From an uncultured Bacteroidales bacterium (GTDB taxonomy: Bacteria; Bacteroidota; Bacteroidia; Bacteroidales; Bacteroidaceae), in NCBI GenBank assembly GCA_902799655.1, contig CADCBH010000004.1, positions 62,001 through 126,000 of the forward strand: a stretch of 64,000 nt of DNA. The letters run 5' to 3'. The position numbers and the translations under genes were made by a program. Below, piece after piece: positions 40,578-49,999 of the stretch. Below the pieces are notes generated by a model. That model was given only the letters and a program-made list of their open reading frames with translations. It had not been told where the DNA came from and did no database searches. Numbering within the stretch: the stretch's first letter is position 1; every line of letters starts with the position of its first letter.

Positions 40578-42479
40578 TTAATAAAGAACTTTATATGTCC
40601 ACTCATTCGCAGGTGTTTTATCATCCCATCCTTCGTTCTGAACCAAATCTCCATTCATCAGATTAATCTGAGACTGAGGCTTAGGCAGGAAGCCCTTAGT
40701 GGCTGCATAACGCTTAGTCCAAGAACACGTCATATGAGCCATTATGCTACCGCTCTTGCCTCTGACGGTAATAGACTTACCGGCCTGAGCCTGAAGAGCC
40801 TTAGCTGCGTATGAAGTCTCGCTATGACCGTCACAACCAGACCAACGGCGCATATCGTTAAAGCGAAGGCCTTCTAATGCGAACTCCCAACGACGTTCGT
40901 TCTGAATATTCTCCAAGGTGTATGGCGTCTCAGCTACACCAGCGCGACGCTGAACCTCATGCATGTACTGAGGATCACCAGTGAGTTCGGTCAACATCAG
41001 CAGAACGTCTGAATAACGCATCAGGTAATAGTCCTCGAAGTGGTCACCCTGCTGTTTGTTGTCAAGTGAGCTGCTGGTATAACCAGGAGCCTTACTCCAC
41101 CATGAATCGTTGTCAGCAGCGCAAGCGTCAAGATTGACATCTGCATATTTCTTCACTGCTACACCAGACTCCTCACAGTCATCCTTCTCGTAAGTATAAG
41201 AAGCAACCTCTTTTTTATCATTGAGATTAATCAGACTAGCCTTCTTACGGAGGTCGGCATCGCTCCAATCAGCCCAAATGTTAACTGAAGGTGTGCCCTG
41301 ACCCCAACCCTGGTTGAAAGGATAAGTCTTGTCGCGCTTACCATTATCGTTAGAAGCACCGTTACGAAGGCCCCAGAAACAAGAGAGGTAGTTAGAGTAC
41401 ATACGTGGATTATTATATGTACCACCAATTGCCCACTTAGAAGCATTCATAAACTGAATCTGGAAAATTTCCTCAGTGTTACCATTACCCATACCCGGCT
41501 GATCGAAGCAGTTTGAGCGCTTCATATCTGCGATATACTCATATGCATGACCTTTACCATCGTGTGCCTCATCCCAAAGCAGACTGTTAGAATACTGCCA
41601 GAGTGAACGGAAGTCCTCACAAAGCTTATAACCACCATTGGCAACAACATCCTTAAGAGCATTGACGACATCAGTCTTGGTCAACTTAGAGCCTTCGGGG
41701 CAACCCTCTTGTGCAACAAGCGTAACTGTAGTGTTCTCAGAGTCATTCTCTTTAGCAAGTTCACGAACTCCCTGATAGAAGCCTGCCCAGAACATCCATG
41801 CACGTGCTATAAATGACTCAGCAGTGTACTTATCAGCATGACCAGAACCATTAGCTCGTTCGGCCTTCATGAGATTCTTTGCTGAAACAAAGTCTGACAG
41901 AATCTGAGGATAAATAACAGTTTGAGCACTTACCTGTTTCTGCATATCAGCAGTAATCGTAGTAGAGGTAATCAAGGGGACATCACCATACAACTGAGTA
42001 AGCAAGAGCGTATAGAAACCACGCATGAAATAGCCTTCACCGAGCAGTTGTTTACGCTGTGCATTGTCCTTTCCACCATCCCAATTCACATTATCAATGG
42101 TTTCAATCTGGTTGTTGGCACGTGAAATACCACCATAGAGAAGAATGAAATCTGCCTCATATTGGTTACCACTTGCAGTTGTAAAATGATGCAGCGACTT
42201 GGCTACATTATCCTGCAAGCCACCACTTCCGTAGCAGTCATCGGACATGAGTGACCACCAATAGTAAGGATTATTTAATATATTACTATTATCACCACCG
42301 CCCAGCGTATTCATGATACTATAAGTGGCAGCATTCAAAGCCTCTACATCTCCAGGTTTACCAGGGAAGGTAGCAGCAGTCAACTCTGTAACGCGTGGAT
42401 CAGTGTCCAGCATATCGTTACAAGCTGTAAACAAAGTTGCTGACGAAACAACTAATGCTGATAAAATATATTTCTTCAT
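40578..42479 (-). CDS. SusD/RagB-family nutrient-binding lipoprotein
   Basis: The protein has 633 residues with a lipoprotein signal (SATLFTAC, Cys about 20) and the N-terminal NDMLDTDP phrase typical of SusD. Helical TPR-like segments appear at GEGYFMRGFYTLLLTQLYGDVPLI (about 148-171) and TAESFIARAWMFWAGFY, and the C-terminal signature is YLMRYSDVLLMLTEL with NERRWEFALEGLRFNDMRRW. It forms a lid on the SusC transporter and binds substrate at the surface. The gene follows susC by 14 bases. Substrate is unknown: no glycoside hydrolase is in the operon. Confidence 0.95.
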   Translation of the reverse strand: MKKYILSALVVSSATLFTACNDMLDTDPRVTELTAATFPGKPGDVEALNAATYSIMNTLGGGDNSNILNNPYYWWSLMSDDCYGSGGLQDNVAKSLHHFTTASGNQYEADFILLYGGISRANNQIETIDNVNWDGGKDNAQRKQLLGEGYFMRGFYTLLLTQLYGDVPLITSTTITADMQKQVSAQTVIYPQILSDFVSAKNLMKAERANGSGHADKYTAESFIARAWMFWAGFYQGVRELAKENDSENTTVTLVAQEGCPEGSKLTKTDVVNALKDVVANGGYKLCEDFRSLWQYSNSLLWDEAHDGKGHAYEYIADMKRSNCFDQPGMGNGNTEEIFQIQFMNASKWAIGGTYNNPRMYSNYLSCFWGLRNGASNDNGKRDKTYPFNQGWGQGTPSVNIWADWSDADLRKKASLINLNDKKEVASYTYEKDDCEESGVAVKKYADVNLDACAADNDSWWSKAPGYTSSSLDNKQQGDHFEDYYLMRYSDVLLMLTELTGDPQYMHEVQRRAGVAETPYTLENIQNERRWEFALEGLRFNDMRRWSGCDGHSETSYAAKALQAQAGKSITVRGKSGSIMAHMTCSWTKRYAATKGFLPKPQSQINLMNGDLVQNEGWDDKTPANEWTYKVLY

Positions 42480-42493
42480 AATGATTTGTCGAA

Positions 42494-45400
42494 TTAGAAT
42501 TTAATACTTGCGCCAACCAAGAAAGTACGAGCAGTGGGGTAAAGACCCAGGTCAATACCAGAAGCCCAACCACTACCACCGGCAGCGTTACCAACCTCAG
42601 GATCGAGACCAGTGTACTTGGTGAAGGTATAGAGGTTCTGGGCCTGAACATAGAAACGAAGCTGCTGGAACGGGCAAGACTTCCACAAATTCTTAAAGTC
42701 GTAACCGAGTGTTACAGTCTTAATCTTGAAGTAGTCAGCATCCTCCATATAACGAGCAGATACCCAGTTGACATTCTCACTACCAGTACTTGAGATACGT
42801 GGCTCAGAACCTGAAGTACCCTCACCAGTCCAACGGTTCAATATGGTAGTGTCGTAGTTCTGATAAGGAGCATCACTAAATGAACGATAAGAACGCATAA
42901 TCTGATGTCCAAATGCACCAGCACCGTTTACAGAAAAATCAAAGCCCTTATAGTTTACACCGAGGTTGATACCAAGCATGACATCGGGATTAGGATTACC
43001 AATTTCATGACGGTCGCAACTCTCACCTTCTGCGTAGGTAATCACACCATCACCATTCCAGTCGTCCCAGATGAGGTCACCGGGTTGTGCATTGTCGAGA
43101 ACGGCCTGATTGTTTGCACGAGCCTGGTCAATCTGCTCCTGATTCTGCCAAACGCCACTGAATGACATACCATAGAAGTAACCAATGGGCTTGCCTTCCT
43201 CAGCACGATAGCAATACTCTGTACCCTGTGAAAGGACGCCGCTAGGACCATTGATATAGTGGTTATCGTTGGCGATACGTGTTACCTTATTCTTATTAGT
43301 AGCAAAGTTCACGCTTGCATTATAGCTGAAGTCTTTACCAATTCTGTCGTTCCAAGAAAGAGCAATTTCAATACCAGTATTCTCCACGTCACCACCATTG
43401 ATGGCAGCAGGATTGGTACCATTGATAGCAATCTGAGGACCAGTAATCAGCCAGTCCTTAGTGGTCTTCTTATACCAGTCAAAGTTAACACCCAGACGGC
43501 TGTCGAGGAAACGTGCATCGAAACCGAAGTCAAGCTGCTCAGAGGTCTCCCAAGTCAGATCAGGATTCGGTACGATGTTAGCGTAAGCACCGACATTAGG
43601 ACTACCAGCAACTGAAGTAGCCATATCAGAAGCGAACTTATAACCGCTGTCGTATGCCTCACCAGACAGAGCGATGGTTGCCAGATACTGATACTTGTTG
43701 ATAGAACAGTTACCATTCTGACCCCAGCTTGCACGAATCTTGAAGAAATCCATCCAGCTCTTGGTACCCTCCATGAACTTCTCGTTGCTGACTACCCAAC
43801 CTGCAGATACAGAGGGGAAGGTACCCCAGCGCTTACCGTCTGTAAAGATACTTGAACCATCAGTACGTAAGGTAAAGGTTGCCATATATTTCTCATTCCA
43901 GTCCCAAGTCAAACGACCGAACCAAGAAGCGAGGTATTCTTCATCATTGGGCTTGCCAGTGAGAGTAGCATCGGTAGCATTAACGAGTTTAACGTTTGAG
44001 AGCCATGCAGAATCCCAACCTTTCAGCGTTGCGAGCTGCTCGCCATAATTTACCTTGTTAGAACCGCCAATATTGGTACTCCAAGCGGTGCTCTGGAAAC
44101 TCTGACCAACCATGGCACTAATCTTATGACCAGAAATAATAGGGAGATCGTAAGTAATGGTATTTTCAATAGAGAAATTAGTGCTCAACCAAGCACTCTG
44201 GTTTACGCTATAAATAGGTGATGTAGCATTACCATAACCAGAAGAACGTGGTTCGTTATAGTTACGATAAGCACCAGACCCCCAACTGTAGTTAAACTGA
44301 GAACGGAATCTCAGGCCCTTGATAGGCTGGACAGTTAAGAAAGCAGTAGCACTAGCATTGATGTTGCGGCTCTCAGCCAAAGAGTTAAAGCCACCCTTCT
44401 TCAGGTTTTCCCATGGGTTGCTGAACAAAGATGAGTTCCAGCCCTGACCATATTTAACTGTACCATCAAAATCCTGATAATAATAGATGTCTCCATTTTC
44501 AGCATACTGTGGCATGAGAGGAGTTGTCTGCAGCAGGCTGTGGATATAGCTCCAGTACATACCATCCTCAGCCAAGTCGTGGCTCTTGTTGTAACCAATA
44601 GAGATATTCTCACCGATGGTGATGGCATCGAAGTCCTTGACCCTCAACAGAACGTGATCGCTGTTGATACGGACTGTATGACGCTTGTAATAAGAAGCCA
44701 TCTCAGCACCCATGATACCTTCGTTACCAGTATAGGTGTATGACATAGAGAACTTAGAGCGGTCTGAACCACCAGTCAAAGTCACAGAGTGGTTCTGCTG
44801 CAGGGCATTCTTATTCTCGAATGCGCCCCACCAGTCAGTACCTGTCCAACCGCTATTAACCTTGGTCAGAATGTCCTGAGGAACATAACCTGCCCAATCC
44901 AACTTCTGGCCAGAGGTATTGAAAGTGTACTCGTCTATGATGGACATATACTGCTGAGCATTAAGGAGCTGTGGACGCTTATAAGCGTTAGACCAACCGA
45001 AAGAACCATTGTAGCTGAGTTCAATCTTACCAGCCTTACCCTGCTTAGTAGTAACAAGAATAACACCGTTAGCAGCACGGGCACCATAAATGGCTGCAGA
45101 TGCAGCGTCCTTCAGAATATCAATGCTCTCGATATCGTTAGGGTTGATGCCGTCAAGGTTGCCGCCTGCTACACCATCAATAACATAAAGAGGTGTAGAG
45201 TTACCAGTGGTACCGATACCACGGATGTAAACCTTGTAGCCCTTACCAGGCTGTGAAGATGACTGGGTAATCTGTACACCAGGAGTGCTTGACTGCATGG
45301 CTTCCAGAGCGTTGGTGGTGTTCAGTTTAGCGATCTCATCGCCCTTCACCTGAACAGTGGCACCCGTCACCAGTTTCTTCTTCTGCACACCATAACCGAT

Positions 45401-45733
45401 GACGACAACGTCGTTCAACGTGGTGTTGTCCTCTTTCAAAGTAATGGTAATCTGACTCTTTCCACCCACGTTGACCTGCTGAGTAACATAGCCTACATAG
45501 GAGACAATAATTTTGGCATTTGAGGCAGCCTGAACACTGAAGTTACCGTCCATGTCGGTAATCGCTCCAGCAGATGTGCCTTCAACCTTCACTGTGGCGC
45601 CGATGATCGGTTCGCCAGACTCGTCGTTCACAGTTCCCTTAACCGTGCTCTGTGCGAATGCTGATGCAAACGGAATCGAGCAGAACAGGAACAACAAAAC
45701 AAAATGTTTTTGTAGTGACCTAAAGTTCAACAT
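42494..45733 (-). CDS. SusC/RagA-family TonB-linked outer-membrane transporter
   Basis: The protein has 1079 residues. A signal peptide (about 1-28, ending AFAQ) is followed by a CarboxypepD-regulatory-like domain (about 29-105, VKGTVNDESGEPIIGATVKV), the TonB-box/plug start LNDVVVIGYGVQKKKLVTGA, a plug domain (to about 230, with PLYVIDGV and ASAAIYGARAANGVILVTTK) and a barrel ending TARTFLVGASIKF. This is the full SusC architecture. It is the first gene of an eight-gene minus-strand run. The upstream region has a -7 box (45804-45811) and a CRP-like palindrome (45854-45873). No anti-sigma or hybrid sensor gene adjoins it. Confidence 0.97.
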   Translation of the reverse strand: MLNFRSLQKHFVLLFLFCSIPFASAFAQSTVKGTVNDESGEPIIGATVKVEGTSAGAITDMDGNFSVQAASNAKIIVSYVGYVTQQVNVGGKSQITITLKEDNTTLNDVVVIGYGVQKKKLVTGATVQVKGDEIAKLNTTNALEAMQSSTPGVQITQSSSQPGKGYKVYIRGIGTTGNSTPLYVIDGVAGGNLDGINPNDIESIDILKDAASAAIYGARAANGVILVTTKQGKAGKIELSYNGSFGWSNAYKRPQLLNAQQYMSIIDEYTFNTSGQKLDWAGYVPQDILTKVNSGWTGTDWWGAFENKNALQQNHSVTLTGGSDRSKFSMSYTYTGNEGIMGAEMASYYKRHTVRINSDHVLLRVKDFDAITIGENISIGYNKSHDLAEDGMYWSYIHSLLQTTPLMPQYAENGDIYYYQDFDGTVKYGQGWNSSLFSNPWENLKKGGFNSLAESRNINASATAFLTVQPIKGLRFRSQFNYSWGSGAYRNYNEPRSSGYGNATSPIYSVNQSAWLSTNFSIENTITYDLPIISGHKISAMVGQSFQSTAWSTNIGGSNKVNYGEQLATLKGWDSAWLSNVKLVNATDATLTGKPNDEEYLASWFGRLTWDWNEKYMATFTLRTDGSSIFTDGKRWGTFPSVSAGWVVSNEKFMEGTKSWMDFFKIRASWGQNGNCSINKYQYLATIALSGEAYDSGYKFASDMATSVAGSPNVGAYANIVPNPDLTWETSEQLDFGFDARFLDSRLGVNFDWYKKTTKDWLITGPQIAINGTNPAAINGGDVENTGIEIALSWNDRIGKDFSYNASVNFATNKNKVTRIANDNHYINGPSGVLSQGTEYCYRAEEGKPIGYFYGMSFSGVWQNQEQIDQARANNQAVLDNAQPGDLIWDDWNGDGVITYAEGESCDRHEIGNPNPDVMLGINLGVNYKGFDFSVNGAGAFGHQIMRSYRSFSDAPYQNYDTTILNRWTGEGTSGSEPRISSTGSENVNWVSARYMEDADYFKIKTVTLGYDFKNLWKSCPFQQLRFYVQAQNLYTFTKYTGLDPEVGNAAGGSGWASGIDLGLYPTARTFLVGASIKF

Positions 45734-45803
45734 ACTTTAATAGTTAATAAATTTGGTTAGATATATAAGAAAATAATTAATGCGTTTTGGTCATTTGACG
45801 ATG

Positions 45804-45811
45804 CAAATTTA
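45804..45811 (-). promoter_or_regulatory. -7 box of susC
   Basis: TAAATTTG on the minus strand matches TAnnTTTG, about 70 bases before the susC start codon. No TTTG is present 19-21 bases upstream, so the promoter lacks a -33 match and may depend on an activator. Confidence 0.5.
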
Positions 45812-45853
45812 ATATTTATTTCGATTTGTTGGTTTTATTCATGTAACATAAAC

Positions 45854-45873
45854 TTTGTGAAAAGTATCACAAA
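45854..45873. promoter_or_regulatory. CRP/FNR-type palindromic operator upstream of susC
   Basis: TTTGTGAAAAGTATCACAAA is a perfect 7-bp inverted repeat around six bases and contains TGTGA-N6-TCACA, the site form recognised by CRP/FNR-superfamily regulators. Its centre is about 56 bases upstream of the centre of the -7 box, so roughly -65 from the presumed transcription start, an activator-like position. Confidence 0.5.
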
Positions 45874-45891
45874 TTTGTAAACATCAAAAAA

Positions 45892-45930
45892 GAGCCACAT
45901 AATACCTCCGTATGGGGATTTATGCGGCCC
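45892..45930 (-). terminator. Terminator of the hsp20 gene
   Basis: An imperfect stem of about 16 bp (45892-45909 with 45914-45930) is followed on the minus strand by a run of six T. T-rich sequence is present on the other side too (CTTTTAATCTTTTTT). It separates hsp20 from the downstream susC promoter region. Confidence 0.8.
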
Positions 45931-45969
45931 TTTTAATCTTTTTTAACCTTCCGGTATTCCTAAGTTTAT

Positions 45970-46395
45970 TTAAGCAATATCTATCTGTCGAGAGACCTTC
46001 ACTTTCTCTTCCACGACCTTGGGAAGCTCAACAGTCAGCACACCATTGTCGACCTTAGCTGAGATAGCATCCTTCTTCACATCGTCGGGAAGAACCAGTG
46101 TCTGTTCGTACTTCGAATAGCTGAACTCACGACGCAGATAGCGTGTATTCTTATCCTCCTCCTTATGATCCTGCTTACTCTCGAGTTTGACGACCAGGTT
46201 ACCCTCATCGTTAATATGTACGTTGAAATCTTCCTTCTTCATTCCGGGAGCAGCAAGTTCTACTGTGTAGGCCTTGTCTGACTCCTTCACATTGATTGCC
46301 GGCGCCGTGCAGTTGGCCTTAGGCATGTAATCGTTGTAAAACAAATCGTTAAACACTGAAGGAATCCAGTTGTTTGTTCTCATCATTGGCATCAT
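45970..46395 (-). CDS. Small heat-shock protein, Hsp20/IbpA family
   Basis: The protein has 141 residues and an alpha-crystallin domain (about 35-140): NVKESDKAYTVELAAPGMKKEDFNVHINDEGNLVV, then ISAKVDNGVLTVELPKV with the GVLT(V)-type motif. It is an ATP-independent holdase in the cytoplasm. A strong Shine-Dalgarno sequence (TAGGAGGT, minus strand, about nine bases before the ATG) stands out because most genes here lack one, which may allow high translation under stress. The 170-base upstream gap (46396-46565) holds short palindromes such as TGCCAACATGGCA but no gene. Confidence 0.95.
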   Translation of the reverse strand: MMPMMRTNNWIPSVFNDLFYNDYMPKANCTAPAINVKESDKAYTVELAAPGMKKEDFNVHINDEGNLVVKLESKQDHKEEDKNTRYLRREFSYSKYEQTLVLPDDVKKDAISAKVDNGVLTVELPKVVEEKVKVSRQIDIA

Positions 46396-46565
46396 AATCT
46401 TTACCTCCTAATTATATTTTAGTAATACATGTTATTTTTGTTTGAGTACCTTATGGTTCTCGACCAACATCATGCAACTTAGATGCCAATGCATATCTCT
46501 ATGCCAACATGGCAGCACATCGTGCCAAAATGACATAATGCATATAGAATAGTTTTGAAGAAGGT

Positions 46566-49500
46566 TTAAGCCTGAGAGATTTCCTTTAAGAGCTGGAGCG
46601 CACTTTCAATGGTGGGGACATCAGTGAGAACCATAGAACGTTTGCCATTCTGTTCACGGAAATTACAACGTCGGGGGTTTTGAGCCACAAAGGAGAGAAT
46701 ATGGTCAAAAGCCTCACTCTGATAGAAAGGACTATCGTTCTGGCTCACGAAGTAAAGCAACATACGTTCCTGTTTCAACATAATCTTTTCACAGCCCAGT
46801 GACTGACCGATTCGACGAAGGGGAACAACTCGCATCAGTTCCTCACCGCAATGAGGCACCTGACCGAAGCGGTCGATTAGACGTGTACGGTAAGCTGCCA
46901 CCTGTTCGTCGGTATGCAGACCATCGAGTTCACGATAGAGCAGCATGCGCTCGGCATCACTGGGAACATACTGGTCGGGGAAGTAGAGTTCCAGGTCAGA
47001 CTCCAGAGTACAGTCGGCTACCCATGAATCCCCAGAGTTAAGGGATTGGGAGGCTGAAGAAGATGTAGAACGATGGTTCAGATCCCTGTCGCCACCCAAG
47101 TTAGGGGGCAAAGCTTCATTCTTTATCTCCACTACTGCCTGTTGGAGAATCTTAACATAGGTTTCGTAACCTAAATCAGCAATAAATCCAGACTGCTCAG
47201 CACCAAGAAGGTTACCAGCACCTCGAATGTCAAGGTCTTGCATAGCAATATGGATGCCCGAACCAAGGTCGCTGAAGTTTTCGAGGGCCTCAAGACGTCG
47301 ACGGCTCTCGACGGGCAGGTCGGCCAATGGTGGCGCCAACAGATAGCAGAAGGCTTTACGATTGCCACGTCCTACTCGACCACGCATCTGATGGAGATCA
47401 GAGAGACCGAAGCGGTGGGCCCCATTTATAATAATGGTATTAGCATTGGGGATGTCAATGCCGTTTTCGACGATGGTGGTAGAGAGCAGTACATCGTAAT
47501 CATAGTTGATGAAATCAAAGATGATCTTCTCAAGTTCCTCGGGTTTCATCTGTCCATGACCTACGGCGACGCGAGCGTCCGGGACGTACTTTTCTATCAT
47601 CTCCTTGAGACGGGTGAGGTCATTAATGCGGGGATTGACGAAATAGATCTGTCCGTTGCGCGACATCTCGAAGTTGATGGCATCGGTGATGATCTCAGCT
47701 CCGAAGGTATGTATCTCCGTTTGAATCGGGTAACGGTTGGGCGGTGGTGTCTGTATGACGCTCAAGTCGCGAGCACCAAGCAACGAGAACTGGAGGGTGC
47801 GAGGAATGGGCGTCGCAGACATCGTCAGCGTATCAACATTCGTCTTCATCTGACGAAGCTTCTCTTTCGTCGAGACGCCAAACTTCTGTTCCTCGTCGAT
47901 AATGAGCAGTCCAAGGTCACGGAACTTAACTGACTTGCTAATCAGTTTATGAGTACCGATGAGGATATCTACCTTACCGTCGGCCAAATCTTTAAGGATG
48001 GCAGAAGTCTGTTTGGTCGAACGAGCCCTTGAGAGATAGTCAACACGCACAGGTAAATCCTTCAGACGGCTGGAGAAAGTCTGGTAATGTTGATAGGCCA
48101 AGACGGTGGTAGGCACAAGCACAGCTACCTGTTTGGAATCACAGGCCGCCTTAAAGGCTGCACGCACAGCCACTTCAGTCTTTCCAAAACCCACATCACC
48201 ACAGACTAGACGGTCCATGGGTTGCGCCCGCTCCATGTCAGCCTTCACATCATTGGTGGCCTTGAGTTGGTCGGGTGTATCTTCATACAGGAACGACGCC
48301 TCAAGTTCCTGTTGCATGAACGAATCGGCAGAGAAGGCAAAGCCACGTTCGCGGCGACGGGCAGCATAGAGCTTGATAAGGTCGCGAGCAATGTCCTTAA
48401 GTTTCTGCTTGGTGCGTTCCTTCATGCGCTCCCATTGTCCTGTACCGAGGTGTGAGAGACGTGGAGGCTGTCCATTGTCCTGGCCCTTATATTTAGATAC
48501 CTTATATAAAGAATGTATAGAGACATAGATGGAGCCCCCACCCTCATAGATGATCTTGATCATCTCCTGATAGCCATCGCCCTGGGGCATCCGAACCAAT
48601 CCACCAAACTTACCGATACCATGGTCAACGTGAACCACGAAGTCTCCCACCTCGAACTGCTGAATCTCCTTGAGAGTAAGTGCCACCTTACCTGAGCGGG
48701 CCTTGTCCGACTGGAGGCTATACTTATGGAAGCGGTCAAAGATCTGATGATCGGTAAAGACACATAGACGCAGGTCGTTGTCAGCAAAGCCCTCGTGAAG
48801 GGTCTTTTCTACAGAATCAAATTGCACAGAACCCTTTTCTGAGAAGATATCCTTGAGGCGTTCCAGCTGCTTGGCACTATCGGCAAGGATGCAGAGGCGG
48901 TAGCCGTCAGCAATATACTGCTCCAGCGACTGTTGCAGTAGGTCGAAGTTCTTATGGAACTGAGGCTGTGGAGAGATATGGAACGAGATAGTCGCATCTG
49001 ATACGTCTGAAGGACGGTGACCCATTTCGATGCGACGGAAGGCAATGGCTTCACGGCTGAATTGCGAGGCACTCTGTAGGCGCGATTCCTTACGCATGGT
49101 TTCCATAATCTCATGCTGTTCCTGTTCGGTGGCACCCTCCAACCGCTCGGTAAGTGCCTGCTCAGAGAAGCCCGCCTGATAGATGCGGTCGATGGCATCG
49201 TGGACAAAAAGGAAGTCCTTAACGACTAGAATGGTATCCTCAGGCAGGAAAGAAAGGAAGCTGACGCGTTCTTCAGCTGTTGCCAGTTCTGGCACGATAG
49301 TTACCAGTTCACAGCGATCCTTAGAGAGTTGCGTCTCCACCTCAAAAGTACGAATGGAATCGATTTCATCGCCAAAAAGATCGATACGGAAAGGTAACTC
49401 ACTGCTATAGCTGTAAACATCAAGGATACTGCCGCGGAGCGCAAACTGTCCAGGCTCATAGACATAGTCTACCTCGTCGAAGCCCAAGTCACGGAGGCTC

Positions 49501-49985
49501 TGGGCAGTAGCGTCAACATCGATGGTCTCAGATTGGCGAAGAGTAAGCGTCCGACTATCAAGGGTGCGCTGAGAGACGACAAGCTCTGCGAGAGCCTCTG
49601 GGTAAGTGACAACAAGCGTCGAGAGTGTGGCGATACTTTGAGATTTAAGAGCTGCGAGTTTCGACAACACTTCAGTACGAAGAATCTCGCTGGCGGCATC
49701 GCGCTGAGCATATTTGATAGCACGGCGATAGCTTGAGGGAAAGAAAAGAACCTCCTTCTCGCCCAGCATCTGCACAAGGTCGTGGTAGAAATAGCCTGCC
49801 TCGTCGGCATCCTGTAGAATGAAGAGCATGGCATAACCCCTCAACGCTGCAAAGAGCATGGGAGCCGAAGAGCCCATCAATCCATCAAGGAAAACAGTCT
49901 TTACCGAGTGATTATCCAGCGTCTTAGTCAGCGCACTGACCTGTGCCGACTGAGCATATCGTTTTAGAAGTTCTTGTATCGTCAT
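46566..49985 (-). CDS. mfd: Transcription-repair coupling factor Mfd
   Basis: The protein has 1139 residues. Seen in order: N-terminal UvrB-like modules (LRGSILDVYS, FRIDLFGDEIDSIRTF), the RNA-polymerase-interacting domain (GDFVVHVDHGIGKFGGL), helicase motif I CGDVGFGKTEVAVRAAF (about 595-611), motif II IDEEQKFG, motif VI QMRGRVGRGNRKAFCYL, and the C-terminal TRCF domain. It pushes stalled RNA polymerase off damaged DNA and recruits UvrA. Between the helicase and TRCF domain, about residues 959-986 (PPNLGGDRDLNHRSTSSSAS...) appear to derive from a palindromic repeat inserted in frame. Its -7 box is at 50000-50007 and the 5' leader is very short. Confidence 0.96.
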   Translation of the reverse strand: MTIQELLKRYAQSAQVSALTKTLDNHSVKTVFLDGLMGSSAPMLFAALRGYAMLFILQDADEAGYFYHDLVQMLGEKEVLFFPSSYRRAIKYAQRDAASEILRTEVLSKLAALKSQSIATLSTLVVTYPEALAELVVSQRTLDSRTLTLRQSETIDVDATAQSLRDLGFDEVDYVYEPGQFALRGSILDVYSYSSELPFRIDLFGDEIDSIRTFEVETQLSKDRCELVTIVPELATAEERVSFLSFLPEDTILVVKDFLFVHDAIDRIYQAGFSEQALTERLEGATEQEQHEIMETMRKESRLQSASQFSREAIAFRRIEMGHRPSDVSDATISFHISPQPQFHKNFDLLQQSLEQYIADGYRLCILADSAKQLERLKDIFSEKGSVQFDSVEKTLHEGFADNDLRLCVFTDHQIFDRFHKYSLQSDKARSGKVALTLKEIQQFEVGDFVVHVDHGIGKFGGLVRMPQGDGYQEMIKIIYEGGGSIYVSIHSLYKVSKYKGQDNGQPPRLSHLGTGQWERMKERTKQKLKDIARDLIKLYAARRRERGFAFSADSFMQQELEASFLYEDTPDQLKATNDVKADMERAQPMDRLVCGDVGFGKTEVAVRAAFKAACDSKQVAVLVPTTVLAYQHYQTFSSRLKDLPVRVDYLSRARSTKQTSAILKDLADGKVDILIGTHKLISKSVKFRDLGLLIIDEEQKFGVSTKEKLRQMKTNVDTLTMSATPIPRTLQFSLLGARDLSVIQTPPPNRYPIQTEIHTFGAEIITDAINFEMSRNGQIYFVNPRINDLTRLKEMIEKYVPDARVAVGHGQMKPEELEKIIFDFINYDYDVLLSTTIVENGIDIPNANTIIINGAHRFGLSDLHQMRGRVGRGNRKAFCYLLAPPLADLPVESRRRLEALENFSDLGSGIHIAMQDLDIRGAGNLLGAEQSGFIADLGYETYVKILQQAVVEIKNEALPPNLGGDRDLNHRSTSSSASQSLNSGDSWVADCTLESDLELYFPDQYVPSDAERMLLYRELDGLHTDEQVAAYRTRLIDRFGQVPHCGEELMRVVPLRRIGQSLGCEKIMLKQERMLLYFVSQNDSPFYQSEAFDHILSFVAQNPRRCNFREQNGKRSMVLTDVPTIESALQLLKEISQA
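47029..47109. repeat. Palindromic repeat element inserted in frame in mfd
   Basis: This stretch starts TCCCC-AGAGTTAAGGGA, has an internal GGCTGAAG...GGTTCAGATCCC pair and ends CCCAAGTTAGGGGG. It corresponds block by block to the intergenic element at 27471-27549 (TCCCCCTAAGTTAGGGGGA, GGGTCTGAA...TTCAGACCC, CTCCCCTAACTTAGGGGAG) at almost the same length. In mfd it is translated as a low-complexity linker without stop codons. Confidence 0.6.
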
Positions 49986-49999
49986 AAGGAATTCGCATG

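Noticed and set aside
46526-46545. TTTTGGCACGATGTGCTGCC on the minus strand upstream of hsp20 as a sigma-54 promoter
   Set aside because: It has TGGCAC and TGC elements, but the spacing between the GG and GC pairs is one base too long for sigma-54.
47238-47933. 231-codon plus-strand frame inside mfd
   Set aside because: It is antisense to highly conserved helicase motifs of mfd and shows no features of its own.
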